Of a stretch of DNA of 32,087 nt, positions 23,596 through 31,428 are shown one piece after another (the stretch's first letter is position 1; each line of letters opens with the position of its first letter). A program made the position numbers and the translations under genes. Source of the stretch: Bryobacteraceae bacterium (GTDB lineage: Bacteria > Acidobacteriota > Terriglobia > Bryobacterales > Bryobacteraceae); NCBI GenBank assembly GCA_025927575.1, contig JAICLJ010000039.1, forward strand, positions 1 through 32,087, given 5' to 3'. The notes below the pieces were generated by a model. It had not been told where the DNA came from and did no database searches. It worked only from the letters and a program-made list of their open reading frames with translations.

Positions 23596-23768
23596 GGGCC
23601 AATGTCACTTAGTTTGGTGGGGCAGACGCTCCGTCTGCGCGCGGCTCCCAGCCGCGCTCTTCAGATCTCGAAGAATTGTCGAGGAGCCGGGCGGGGAGCC
23701 CCGCGCAGGCCAAGGGCCCCTCCCACGGGCAAATGCCCGAATCTGGGAAAACTAAGTGGCATTGGCCC
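23596..23768. repeat. Inverted-repeat-bounded, hairpin-rich element (MITE-like)
   Basis: This 173-bp element sits in a 396-bp spacer (23467-23862) with no gene. Its ends are 20-bp inverted repeats (23596-23615 and 23749-23768) that differ at one position. Inside are three clean hairpins: 7-bp stem at 23622-23638, 8-bp stem at 23639-23657, and 5-bp stem at 23726-23739. Further GC hairpins lie outside the right end (for example GGGGGC/GCCCCC near 23838). It encodes no credible protein. This is the structure of a non-autonomous mobile repeat or large REP/BIME-like unit. No target-site duplication could be established by eye. Confidence 0.6.
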
Positions 23769-23862
23769 CGCGGGCTCCTGCGGCGGCTTCCCCGGCCGCC
23801 AGAAGCTTGCTGCACAGAGACCACACAGGCCGCCCCAGGTCGGGGGCGCTGCCCCCGCCGCC

Positions 23863-25020
23863 TCACTTCACAAATTTCTTCAGCTCGGTTGTCAACGCCG
23901 TCAGTCCGCGGCGCCGATAAATCTCTGTAAGGCGCTGTTGTTCAGGTGATGTAACCAGGGTCCGCTTTAAGGAGGCATCCAAAGCGCTATTGGAAATGTC
24001 TGTCCGGCTGGGAATCCACCAGTTCCCATCCTCGAACTCGACATTACTGATGAATGCAGTGACGCCGTCCACGAGGATCGGCGAACCGGACGCGCGGGAA
24101 AAACGGAGCACTCCGTTCTCGTGCACGCGAGCCTGCTGAACGGGACGAATCTGGATATGCGCAGGCAGAAGGCCCGCCATAAAACCCCTGCCGTTCTCGT
24201 CGTGCAGTATCCACCCCGTCTCAATGTTCTGGACCGTTTTTTCCGAGCGGTTTCGCAGATCGACCTCCGGCCCCCTCACTTCGTTCTTGTCGATAGTGGC
24301 GGCGCCGTTCAACATTTGCACGGGCGCATCTGGGAACGAGACAATCGCGACCGATACGGGCCGTTCGTTGCGGGCCGCGGAGCGCGGATCGTGAAGAAGC
24401 TCCAGCCCAAGCTGTGGCGATCGAAGCTCAGGCAAGCCAAAATTCATTTCTTCGCGCAGTTTCGCGGTATTGCCCTGCTCGATGAGCCGTTGAAAGTAGC
24501 GGCGGTCCCGCCGCGCTTCCAATTCATAGACCGTCAGGCTGCGGCGGGAATGCAGCTTGTCTGGACCGTAGAACGATAGATCGTCGAACAGCACGCCATC
24601 GAGCGTCACCTGAACGAGAGCTCCACCATTCCGGGGCGTATTGAATGGCCGCAAAAGTTCGAGATCAACCCGAACGGGGAAATTCTCACCTGGCGCGGCA
24701 TTCAAGCTCGGAACGGTGACGGAGGCTTTCCCGTTGGGCGTCAGATCCTGCGCCTCCACGCGTAAGGTAAGTCCGCGAATGGATTTCAGGCTGGAGTTCC
24801 TGAGAGTGAGCGACGTGTGCAGGTCCAGCGCCAGTGACGTTCCGCGCACCGAACCGGTGGTCGAATCGCCGAGACTGAACGAGATTAGCGAAATAGGCGC
24901 ATCGTGCGGAAATTCGACGTCGAGCCATCGCATGTGGTTCTGATTCCCAGCGGCCATAGGCCCGGCTGTGGCCAGGAGGATCGCGAGGGTCGAAAATGCC
25001 TGCTTCCAACTACTGGCCAT
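23863..25020 (-). CDS. Exported protein of unknown function downstream of ECF sigma/anti-sigma genes
   Basis: A 385-residue protein with an N-terminal signal peptide (hydrophobic at about 8-24). The mature protein looks largely beta-stranded, with Ig- or FN3-like stretches (SLTLRNSSLKSIRGLTLRV around 70-90), followed by a charged helical segment around 165-190. There are no cysteines for heme or disulfide motifs and no recognisable catalytic site. Its ATG lies inside the end of the anti-sigma gene (11-base overlap), so it is the third gene of the sigma operon and may be its target or a part of the sensing system. I do not recognise a family. Confidence 0.75.
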   Translation of the reverse strand: MASSWKQAFSTLAILLATAGPMAAGNQNHMRWLDVEFPHDAPISLISFSLGDSTTGSVRGTSLALDLHTSLTLRNSSLKSIRGLTLRVEAQDLTPNGKASVTVPSLNAAPGENFPVRVDLELLRPFNTPRNGGALVQVTLDGVLFDDLSFYGPDKLHSRRSLTVYELEARRDRRYFQRLIEQGNTAKLREEMNFGLPELRSPQLGLELLHDPRSAARNERPVSVAIVSFPDAPVQMLNGAATIDKNEVRGPEVDLRNRSEKTVQNIETGWILHDENGRGFMAGLLPAHIQIRPVQQARVHENGVLRFSRASGSPILVDGVTAFISNVEFEDGNWWIPSRTDISNSALDASLKRTLVTSPEQQRLTEIYRRRGLTALTTELKKFVK

Positions 25021-25639
25021 AAACGTTTGTGATTGTCACCTGCCCCGTCTCGTCGTCAACGTAACGGGCGCCCACGGATGCAGTGCCGTTCACCGATACC
25101 GTGACATCGGTAGCGCCCGGATGCAGAAGCGTTAGCATGGCTCCCTGCGTCCGAACCGCGATTCCTTTGGCTGTGGTCTGAACAATCGTGCCGTTCCGCG
25201 TCTCGGCGCCGCTCCAAGCGGAATGAAAAGCCGACAGGATTTGCGCGGTATCGCGATGCGGCATGTTCAAAAACCAGCCGGCGATAAACACCACGGATAA
25301 TCCGGCGATTACCAACGGGCCGCGCCATCCACGGAGCCTGTGAACGCCTACTTTCTCAATGCAACGGCCGGCCGCCACTCCGACGTTAATGTTGCCGGTC
25401 ATCTCCCGCTCGATCCGCGACCATTCGCCCGCCGACTCAACAGCAGGCGGCAATCCGGCGGAGGCTCCGCGCCTCAGTTCTTCGACAACAGCGCGAAACT
25501 CCCCCAGCTCATGCAGGCACTCAGCGCAATGGCGAACGTGACGCGTGACGTCCCTCCGTTCAAGCCAGGCAAGATCGCCGCGCGCAAAGAGAGCGAGCGT
25601 TTCAACCCGTGGGTGTCCGCCGCTCCTACGCGAATTCAT
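25010..25639 (-). CDS. Membrane-anchored anti-sigma factor with zinc-binding (ZAS) domain
   Basis: A 209-residue single-span membrane protein. The cytoplasmic N-terminus has the ZAS motif His34-x3-Cys38-x2-Cys41, which in this family holds the ECF sigma factor inactive. A membrane helix at about 107-124 is followed by an extracytoplasmic domain of about 80 residues, beta-rich and ending in a TVSVNGTASVGA-type segment. The start overlaps the sigma stop as ATGA, the standard coupling for a sigma/anti-sigma pair. The signal and any regulatory protease are not evident from the window. Confidence 0.88.
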   Translation of the reverse strand: MNSRRSGGHPRVETLALFARGDLAWLERRDVTRHVRHCAECLHELGEFRAVVEELRRGASAGLPPAVESAGEWSRIEREMTGNINVGVAAGRCIEKVGVHRLRGWRGPLVIAGLSVVFIAGWFLNMPHRDTAQILSAFHSAWSGAETRNGTIVQTTAKGIAVRTQGAMLTLLHPGATDVTVSVNGTASVGARYVDDETGQVTITNVYGQ

Positions 25640-26190
25640 GATTTCCTCGTTTCGAGATACTTCCGGAACTTGATTCGAGCGTTCGCAATGTGAGACCGCA
25701 CCGTAGCCATCGAGCAGTTCATCTGGCGCGCGACCTCATCGGCGGGGACGTCCTCCACATCCCGGAGGAGCAGGGCCATGCGCTCCCGTTCGGTCAATAT
25801 TGCCAGCCCGTCATCGAGTTGCCGCCGCCGTTCGCCTCGAAGCAGCAGTTGCTCCGGAGTCTCGCCCTGAGCGATCATCACGGGTTCCGCCGCTTCGCCG
25901 ATTTCGGTGAAGGAGACTTTCTTATTGCGACGCAAATGATCGATCGCTGTATTGCTTGCGATCCTCGAAAGCCAATGTGCCGCTTTGTCCAGGTCCTTCA
26001 ACTGCGACTGGCGCTGCAGGGCTTTGATGAACGTCTCCTGCGTGAGGTCCTGCGCGTCGTCCACATTCCCGACAATCCGATAAATCAGCAGGAAAATCCT
26101 GCGGATGTTTTGCTGGATAAACACCGTCTGCGCATCCTGCGCGGCTGTGTCCGCCTGCGTCCCGGCAATAGAGCTCGAGCGCTCCTTCAT
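25636..26190 (-). CDS. ECF-family RNA polymerase sigma factor
   Basis: An extracytoplasmic-function sigma-70 of 184 residues, the usual size for the group. Region 2 spans about residues 26-92 (DAQDLTQETFIKAL, then the AIDHLRR segment that contacts the -10 element). Region 4 spans about 122-178 (LTERERMALLLRDVEDVPADEVA, then a HTH ending in TVRSHIANAR). The start is set at the ATG at 26190 because GGAG lies 7 bases before it. The reading frame stays open upstream to 26385, but those 65 residues do not look like sigma sequence. It leads an operon of sigma, anti-sigma and exported protein; autoregulation is likely but not shown. Confidence 0.92.
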   Translation of the reverse strand: MKERSSSIAGTQADTAAQDAQTVFIQQNIRRIFLLIYRIVGNVDDAQDLTQETFIKALQRQSQLKDLDKAAHWLSRIASNTAIDHLRRNKKVSFTEIGEAAEPVMIAQGETPEQLLLRGERRRQLDDGLAILTERERMALLLRDVEDVPADEVARQMNCSMATVRSHIANARIKFRKYLETRKS

Positions 26191-26423
26191 GCAGCTCTCC
26201 ACGTCGAGGCTGACAACCCCAGAACCGGTTCCAGCGATAACTGCCGCGTTATTCCATCCCGTCTGCATGATCCAACATAAAAGTGACGATCTGCGGACAC
26301 AAACGTGCAGTTCCGGCATCGCCGGCCTTCCGGCCAGGTTCGCGCCGGGTCCGTGTAGCGCGTTCGCCGGACGTCGATTGGACACGTTACCGCGAATTCC
26401 ATCGGCGCTATCCTTAAGTTTAT

Positions 26424-27587
26424 ATGAGGCCTGTCGCGGTGATCGGCATTGGAAAAACCGCGTTTGGCGCTTTTCCCGACCGCGATATCCGCTCGCTCGC
26501 TGTCGAGGCGATCGGAAACGCCCTTGCGGACGCGAACGTTCCTCCTGAACTCATTGAGGCGTTTTATCTCGGCAATTTTGCCGGGCCCTCGTTCGTCGGA
26601 CAGAACCATCTTGCGCCCTACATTGGCATCGCCGCCGGGCTCAGCCCCGGCATCCCCTGCACGCGGATCGAGAACGCCTGCGCTTCGAGCGGAAGTGCGT
26701 TTTTCCACGCCTGGCAAAGCGTAGCAGCTGGAATTTACGATGCCGCCCTGGTCGGCGGAGTAGAAAAAATGACTTCGCAGCCGACGCCCAAAGTAACTGA
26801 AATTCTCGCCGGCGCCGGCGATATGTCGGGCGAAGGGGCCGCGGGAGCCACGTTCCCGGCGCTGTTCGCCATGATCGCCAGACGGCATATGTATCAATAC
26901 GGCACCACTCGCGAACATTTGGCGGCGGTGGCAGTGAAGAATCATGCCAATGGCGCCAAGAATCCGCTCGCGCACATGCGGAAAGTCGTCACTTTCGAGC
27001 AGGTTTTAGCCGGAAAATCCATTGCGGAACCGTTAACTTTATACGATTGTTCACTGGTGAGCGATGGAGCCGCGGCGTTGGTGCTCGTCCCACTCGACCG
27101 CGCGCCCGAGTTTACCGGCCGCTTTGTACAGGTTCTCGGCATTGCCCAAACCTCCGATTCCGTAGCGCTCGATCAGAAAGAAGATATTACTACGTTCCGA
27201 GCCGTCCGAACCGCGGGCGAGAAGGCCTATGCGATGGCGAGTTTGGGACCGCGGGATATTGAAGTCGCTGAACTGCACGATTGCTTCACCATCGCCGAGA
27301 TTGTTGCGTCCGAAGACCTCGATTTCGTTGCTAAGGGTGACGGCGGTCCGTTCGCGGCGGCCGGTTGCACGGCGATCCACGGAAAGATACCAATCAATGC
27401 CAGCGGAGGTTTAAAATCCAAAGGCCATCCGGTCGGAGCTACCGGCGCCGGTCAGATTTGCGACGTGGTTATGCAGTTACGCGGCGACGCCGGCGAGCGG
27501 CAGGTTACGCGCCATCGCACGGGCCTGGCGCAGAATTTAGGCGGCTCGGGCGCCACGTGCGTCGTAACTATTTTGGGCGTGCGATAG
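26424..27587 (+). CDS. Thiolase family protein (SCP-x type acetyl-CoA acetyltransferase-like)
   Basis: A 387-residue thiolase-fold enzyme. The nucleophile is Cys86 (ENACASSG), with His285 in ELHDCFT and His335 in KGHPVGATG completing the site. The ELHDCF motif marks the SCP-x/archaeal thiolase group rather than classical FadA, which carries a CxG motif. Enzymes of this group make or cleave 3-ketoacyl-CoA and work with a DUF35 OB-fold protein, whose gene begins 1 bp after this stop. The downstream genes encode a cytochrome c and PQQ dehydrogenase, so alcohol oxidation feeding acyl-CoA metabolism is a possible context (inference). Confidence 0.9.
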   Translation: MRPVAVIGIGKTAFGAFPDRDIRSLAVEAIGNALADANVPPELIEAFYLGNFAGPSFVGQNHLAPYIGIAAGLSPGIPCTRIENACASSGSAFFHAWQSVAAGIYDAALVGGVEKMTSQPTPKVTEILAGAGDMSGEGAAGATFPALFAMIARRHMYQYGTTREHLAAVAVKNHANGAKNPLAHMRKVVTFEQVLAGKSIAEPLTLYDCSLVSDGAAALVLVPLDRAPEFTGRFVQVLGIAQTSDSVALDQKEDITTFRAVRTAGEKAYAMASLGPRDIEVAELHDCFTIAEIVASEDLDFVAKGDGGPFAAAGCTAIHGKIPINASGGLKSKGHPVGATGAGQICDVVMQLRGDAGERQVTRHRTGLAQNLGGSGATCVVTILGVR

Positions 27588-27588
27588 G

Positions 27589-27813
27589 ATGAGTGGCTTG
27601 AGAGACCCGGGTGATGGGGTTGTCTATACCGAGACAATCGTCTGGGCGGCTCCGCCAGCGTATGCCGCTGATGCGCCGTATCAACTTGCCATCATCGACC
27701 TGGATGCCGGCGGCCGATTAACCGCGCGCGTTATCGAATCCAAGGTTCACATCGGCGACCGGGTCCGCTTTTTCGAGTATCGCAACGGCGTCGCGTATTT
27801 TAGGAAGAGTTGA
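27589..27813 (+). CDS. Minimal DUF35 OB-fold protein, thiolase partner
   Basis: A 74-residue protein whose sequence matches the C-terminal OB-fold (DUF35_C) segment: GVVYTETIVWAAPP near residue 10, PYQLAIIDLDAGGRLTARV near 30-48, and IGDRVRF near 55-61. Standard DUF35 proteins are about 130-150 residues and begin with a rubredoxin-like zinc ribbon holding four cysteines. Here there is no such ribbon and no cysteine at all. The start is 1 bp after the thiolase stop, so the two are co-translated. In archaea and bacteria DUF35 proteins channel acyl-CoA between thiolase and partner enzymes. Confidence 0.78.
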   Translation: MSGLRDPGDGVVYTETIVWAAPPAYAADAPYQLAIIDLDAGGRLTARVIESKVHIGDRVRFFEYRNGVAYFRKS

Positions 27814-27854
27814 GGCGCGCCCTCAACATTCCGGCAGTTTCGTGGAAAAACACT

Positions 27855-28685
27855 ATGAGTTTTCGTGTCCTATTCGTGAGCCTCGTAACCACGGCGTTCT
27901 GCGGTCTGCCGGCGTTCTGCCAAAGTAACAAACCAGTTAGCGCCAAGCAGCCGCCCAAACACGATGTGGCGGCATCTTCGCGGAAAGAACACAAAGAGGA
28001 CTTAGCGGCAGTAGCCCGCGGCCACGAGCAGTTCAAATCCACTTGCGGCTTCTGCCATGGAGACGACGCAACCGGCAATCGTGCTCCAGACCTGGTTCGT
28101 TCTCCGGTCGTCAGCCGCGACGAGAAGGGTGACCGGATCGAGCCGGTGATCCGCAACGGCAGGCCGGACAAGGGCATGCCCGCGTTCACAACGCTAAAGC
28201 AGAACCAGATCGACGATATCGTGGCGTTCCTTCATCACCAGGTGTATGAAGCCATCCACAGTTCCCATGTTCCCGGCGATTACCCGCTGGCCAAACTGTT
28301 GACCGGCAGCGCCAGCGCCGGCAAGGCTTATTTCAATGGTCCCGGCGCCTGCTCCGGATGCCACTCCGTAACCGGCGACCTCGCAGGTATCGCGGCGAAG
28401 TATTCACCTATCGATCTCCAGCAGCACATGGTGTACCCTTCGCGCGAAGAACAGCGAACCGCCATCGTGACACTTGCGAATGGGCAGAAGTTTGAAGGCA
28501 AAGTAGTGCACAATGACGAGTTTCGGATCGGCATCGTCGCGCGTGATGGATGGCACCATTCGTGGCCGAAGGACCAGGTAAAGATAGAGATCCACGACCC
28601 GCTGGCTGCTCATCGCGAGCTGATGGAGAAATACACCGATGCGGACATCCACAACCTGTTCGCATACCTGGAGACGTTGAAGTAA
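27855..28685 (+). CDS. Diheme cytochrome c with Sm-like insert, partner of the PQQ dehydrogenase
   Basis: An exported cytochrome of 276 residues. A Sec signal peptide covers about residues 1-23. The first heme motif is Cys64-x2-Cys67-His68 with likely axial Met108 (KGMPAF). The second is Cys166-x2-Cys169-His170. Between this motif and the final heme-packing helix (about 257-276) lies a segment at about 202-247 with the pattern of an Sm-like beta-barrel (VTLANGQKFEGKVV, then a short strand pair, then KDQVKIEI). This insert pushes the second domain's C-terminal helix far from its heme motif. The ATG at 27855 starts the signal peptide and is preferred over an upstream in-frame TTG. The PQQ dehydrogenase gene begins 48 bp after the stop. 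It presumably accepts electrons from that enzyme in the periplasm. Confidence 0.87.
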   Translation: MSFRVLFVSLVTTAFCGLPAFCQSNKPVSAKQPPKHDVAASSRKEHKEDLAAVARGHEQFKSTCGFCHGDDATGNRAPDLVRSPVVSRDEKGDRIEPVIRNGRPDKGMPAFTTLKQNQIDDIVAFLHHQVYEAIHSSHVPGDYPLAKLLTGSASAGKAYFNGPGACSGCHSVTGDLAGIAAKYSPIDLQQHMVYPSREEQRTAIVTLANGQKFEGKVVHNDEFRIGIVARDGWHHSWPKDQVKIEIHDPLAAHRELMEKYTDADIHNLFAYLETLK

Positions 28686-28733
28686 GTGAGCTCAGCCCGG
28701 CGCCACATTCAATTCCGCAGATCAGGAAAACTC

Positions 28734-30302
28734 ATGAACCGTATCGCTCTTGCCGCCCTCTTGCTGGCCGCTGCCTCCGCTTCCTGCTTTGCCGCCGAGG
28801 AAGGGTTGGATCCCGCGGCGTTGCTCAAACCGGCTACAGACACCTGGCCGACTTTTAACGGCGATTACTCAGGACGCCGTTACAGCACGCTTTCGCAGAT
28901 CAATCAGACCAACGTGAAGCAATTGAGCCTGGCGTGGGTAATGCAAGTGAAGTCCGTGCCTCTCAAATCGATGCCGCTAGAAGTAAACGGCATCCTGTAT
29001 CTCACGGCGCCCGATAACGTATGGGCCGCCGATGCGCGGGACGGCCGCACGATCTGGCACTACAACCACGAAACGCCCGGAGGCCACATCGGCCACCGCG
29101 GCGTGGGCATGTACAAGGACACTCTTTACTTTGAGACGGCCGATTGCCACTTGGTTGCTCTGGCGGCCAAGGACGGAAAAGTACTTTGGGAGATTGAGTT
29201 GGCCGACCCCAAGCTCGGGTACTTCGCGACAATGGCTCCGCTGATCATTCGCAATCACGTGATCGTCGGCGTTTCCGGCGATGCAACGGATATTCCCGGA
29301 TTCCTCGAATCCGTCGATCCCGAAACGGGAAAAATGCAGTGGCGTTGGGATACGGAGCCCAAACCGGGCGAGCCTGGATCCGAGACATGGCCGCAGGGTA
29401 CGGACGCGATCACTCATGGCGGCGGCATGACCTGGATCACGGGCACCTACGATCCCGAGTTAAACCAGCTTTACTGGGGCATCGGGAATCCGAATCCCGT
29501 GCTGAACGGTGATATCCGTAAAGGAGACAACCTCTATACGTGCTCCATCGTGTCGCTGAATCCCGACACGGGCAAGCTGAACTGGCACTTCCAGCCCTCG
29601 CCGCACGACACGCACGACTGGGACGCGGTGCAGACGCCGGTACTGTTCGACGACGTGTATCACGGCGTGCATCGCAAACTGCTCGCGCAGGCGAGCCGCA
29701 ACGGATACTTCTTCGTGCTCGACAGAAGCACGGGCGAGCACATTCTGACGGCGCCGTTCATTCATACAAACTGGGCCAAGGGAATCGATTCTCGCGGCGA
29801 GCCGATTCCAAATCCGGCGAAGGAGCCGAAGCCGGATGGAGTACTCGTCTCGCCCGGTTCCGACGGCGCGACCAACTGGATGGCTCCGAGCTTCAGCCCG
29901 GATACAGGTCTGTTCTATGCCACTGCCCGGCGGCTGTGGAGTATTTTCTACATGACGGCGGAAGGCAAACCGGAAGGATGGGCCGGGCGCGACCGGAATC
30001 TGTGGGCGGATTCGACGCTGGTGGCTATCGACTATAAGACCGGCGGCATACGTTGGAAACATGAAATCGGCAAAGGCGAAGGCATTGCGGGCATGTTGAC
30101 AACCGCCGGCAAGCTGCTGTTTACAGCCGATAATTCGGACAATCTACTGGCCTTGGACCCGGAAACCGGCAAGACGTTGTGGCATGTGAATCTCGGCGCG
30201 CGTATGGAATCCGCGCCGATGACTTACGAGTTGGATGGGCGCCAATACCTGCTGACCCCGGCTGGCAACGTGATCTTCGCCTGGGCATTACCGAAAGAGT
30301 AG
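28734..30302 (+). CDS. PQQ-dependent alcohol dehydrogenase (quinoprotein), exported
   Basis: A 522-residue eight-bladed quinoprotein dehydrogenase with a Sec signal peptide (about residues 1-20). Repeated propeller blocks of the PQQ type are visible (for example VDPETGKMQW, LNPDTGKLNWHF, LDPETGKTLWHV). Asn252 (GIGNP) corresponds to a calcium ligand and Asp265 (GDNLYT) to the catalytic base of methanol dehydrogenase-like enzymes. The PHDTHDWD motif near 290-297 follows as expected. A fused cytochrome domain is absent; the separate cytochrome gene just upstream supplies it. The ATG at 28734 has AGGAAA about 8 bases before it and begins the signal peptide, which decides the start. Substrate is probably a primary or polyvinyl-type alcohol. 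Confidence 0.92.
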   Translation: MNRIALAALLLAAASASCFAAEEGLDPAALLKPATDTWPTFNGDYSGRRYSTLSQINQTNVKQLSLAWVMQVKSVPLKSMPLEVNGILYLTAPDNVWAADARDGRTIWHYNHETPGGHIGHRGVGMYKDTLYFETADCHLVALAAKDGKVLWEIELADPKLGYFATMAPLIIRNHVIVGVSGDATDIPGFLESVDPETGKMQWRWDTEPKPGEPGSETWPQGTDAITHGGGMTWITGTYDPELNQLYWGIGNPNPVLNGDIRKGDNLYTCSIVSLNPDTGKLNWHFQPSPHDTHDWDAVQTPVLFDDVYHGVHRKLLAQASRNGYFFVLDRSTGEHILTAPFIHTNWAKGIDSRGEPIPNPAKEPKPDGVLVSPGSDGATNWMAPSFSPDTGLFYATARRLWSIFYMTAEGKPEGWAGRDRNLWADSTLVAIDYKTGGIRWKHEIGKGEGIAGMLTTAGKLLFTADNSDNLLALDPETGKTLWHVNLGARMESAPMTYELDGRQYLLTPAGNVIFAWALPKE

Positions 30303-30379
30303 AACTCAATCGCTTCCCGCCCTCCAGCCGGGGCAGCACTTTCTCTTCAGGGGTTATGGTCGAGACTTGGAAAAGTGCA

Positions 30380-30480
30380 CTACTGCATGAACACTACTCT
30401 GTGTGCGCGGTGGCCTTTGCGCAACTTTCGTTTCAGGTGTAGATAATTAAGACTGGTTGCTTCCGCCAATGCTGTACTAC
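30380..30480 (-). pseudogene. Remnant of a VapC/PIN toxin C-terminus
   Basis: On the minus strand, from about 30480 down to a stop at 30382-30380, the DNA is clearly similar to the end of the intact PIN toxin gene at 31429. The translated remnant ALAEAT...LRKGHRA matches the intact protein's ALAEAT and LRKGHRA segments, with decay between and at the very end. The 5' part, including the catalytic acidic residues, is missing or unrecognisable. The 237-bp spacer 30303-30539 otherwise shows nothing recognised. It marks a duplicated or earlier toxin-antitoxin locus. Confidence 0.7.
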
Positions 30481-30539
30481 ATTTCCAGCAATAACATCTG
30501 TTTTGGCGGTCGGCAAGATAGCAGCCGGCCGCCAACACG

Positions 30540-31028
30540 TTACCGGTTGCTTACGGCAGCATCGGCATTGGCCGATACCGGCACCTTTTTGACTCCGAGC
30601 ACACTGTAACCAGAGTTGGCATACAACCACCCGGAATCACTGCTGTAAAGAGACATTTTTCCGTCTGGTTTATCATCGGGGATTAATTCCGACCCCACGA
30701 GCTTCCAGCCGTTAGCATATGACCAGTAGTTAAATGCAATCGGGCTCCCACTGAGAGTACCGCTCCACGTCATATAGTAGCCAGCCGCCGACTTAAGATA
30801 ATTGTGACCATTGTAGGCGTACTCGCTCATGATCGTGGCGTCCTTTTCATTAGTAACGACACAACCCCAATAACTCCCGGTTCCTCCTAGCCCAAACCAA
30901 CCGATTGGACTTCCATTAAGGGTCAGTTGAAGTTTGAATTGTCCAATACCTTGCACACTCGGTGGCTCCGAACCCTCATTCCTCGAAGCCCCGACGAACT
31001 CCTGGTTCGCCACAGAGGGTTTTTCCAT
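30540..31028 (-). CDS. Orphan hypothetical protein with internal repeats, low GC
   Basis: A 162-residue protein with no signal peptide or membrane helix. It is rich in Gly, Ser, Tyr and Trp, and probably beta-stranded. Two related segments can be seen: one around residues 37-90 (LNGSPIGWF ... YNGHNYLKSAAGYY) and one around 92-145 (LSGSPIAFN ... SGWLYANSGYSV), suggesting an internal duplication as in beta-trefoil or lectin-like folds. The first 30 residues are polar and probably flexible. The ATG at 31028 is supported by AAGGAG with a 9-base gap. It lies between a dead and an intact copy of a PIN toxin gene and is visibly lower in GC than the flanking genes, suggesting recent arrival. I do not recognise the family. 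Confidence 0.7.
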   Translation of the reverse strand: MEKPSVANQEFVGASRNEGSEPPSVQGIGQFKLQLTLNGSPIGWFGLGGTGSYWGCVVTNEKDATIMSEYAYNGHNYLKSAAGYYMTWSGTLSGSPIAFNYWSYANGWKLVGSELIPDDKPDGKMSLYSSDSGWLYANSGYSVLGVKKVPVSANADAAVSNR

Positions 31029-31093
31029 CGCTATAGTCTCCTTATTGCGGTAAATGTCGCTGGTTTCAGGTAAGTTACTAAATAATCGAGTAC

Positions 31094-31102
31094 ATTCTAG
31101 CA
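31094..31102 (-). promoter_or_regulatory. Possible extended -10 promoter element for the orphan gene
   Basis: On the minus strand TGCTAGAAT gives an extended -10 (TGn then TAGAAT) about 66 bases before the ATG at 31028, in an AT-rich stretch. No good -35 is visible, which extended -10 promoters tolerate. Confidence 0.3.
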
Positions 31103-31103
31103 T

Positions 31104-31428
31104 AGAAATACAGGAGTCGATTTAAATTTTTTCGTATTTTGAAAGAGACTTGTATCAGTTTTTCTTGCGCTGAACCACGATCCATTTCCAAAATCTAACT
31201 CTGAGCAATTTTGATAATGCTGTGAACCGGCGCGGCTGGCCGTCCCGAACGGCGGTCGAGGAGGTTGTCCCGCGAGCTCAAAGACTCGGAGGAATGCCTG
31301 ATACAAGCAGGCTACCGAAGTTAGTTAGATGCGCCTCGTGTGCGCACAGTTTGAGCGCCAGCAATTCTGAGCAGTTCCCTGCCCTCTGCATCACCTGAAA
31401 ACGGCGGAAAGATTCTTCGCGCCCCTGA
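31104..31428. other. Intergenic stretch without recognised gene
   Basis: The part next to the orphan gene (to about 31210) is AT-rich and may hold its promoter. The remainder is ordinary GC content. Short reading frames here have no coding character or known motif. It is the boundary of the low-GC patch. Confidence 0.5.

Noticed and set aside
23596..23768. CRISPR array
   Set aside because: The repeats are inverted, not direct, and there are no regularly spaced unique spacers.
22858..23949. 363-codon plus-strand open frame
   Set aside because: Opposite the alcohol dehydrogenase gene and running through the hairpin-rich repeat; not protein-like.
26191..26385. Upstream extension of the ECF sigma gene
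   Set aside because: The 65 extra residues do not resemble sigma sequence and the internal ATG at 26190 has a good ribosome binding site.
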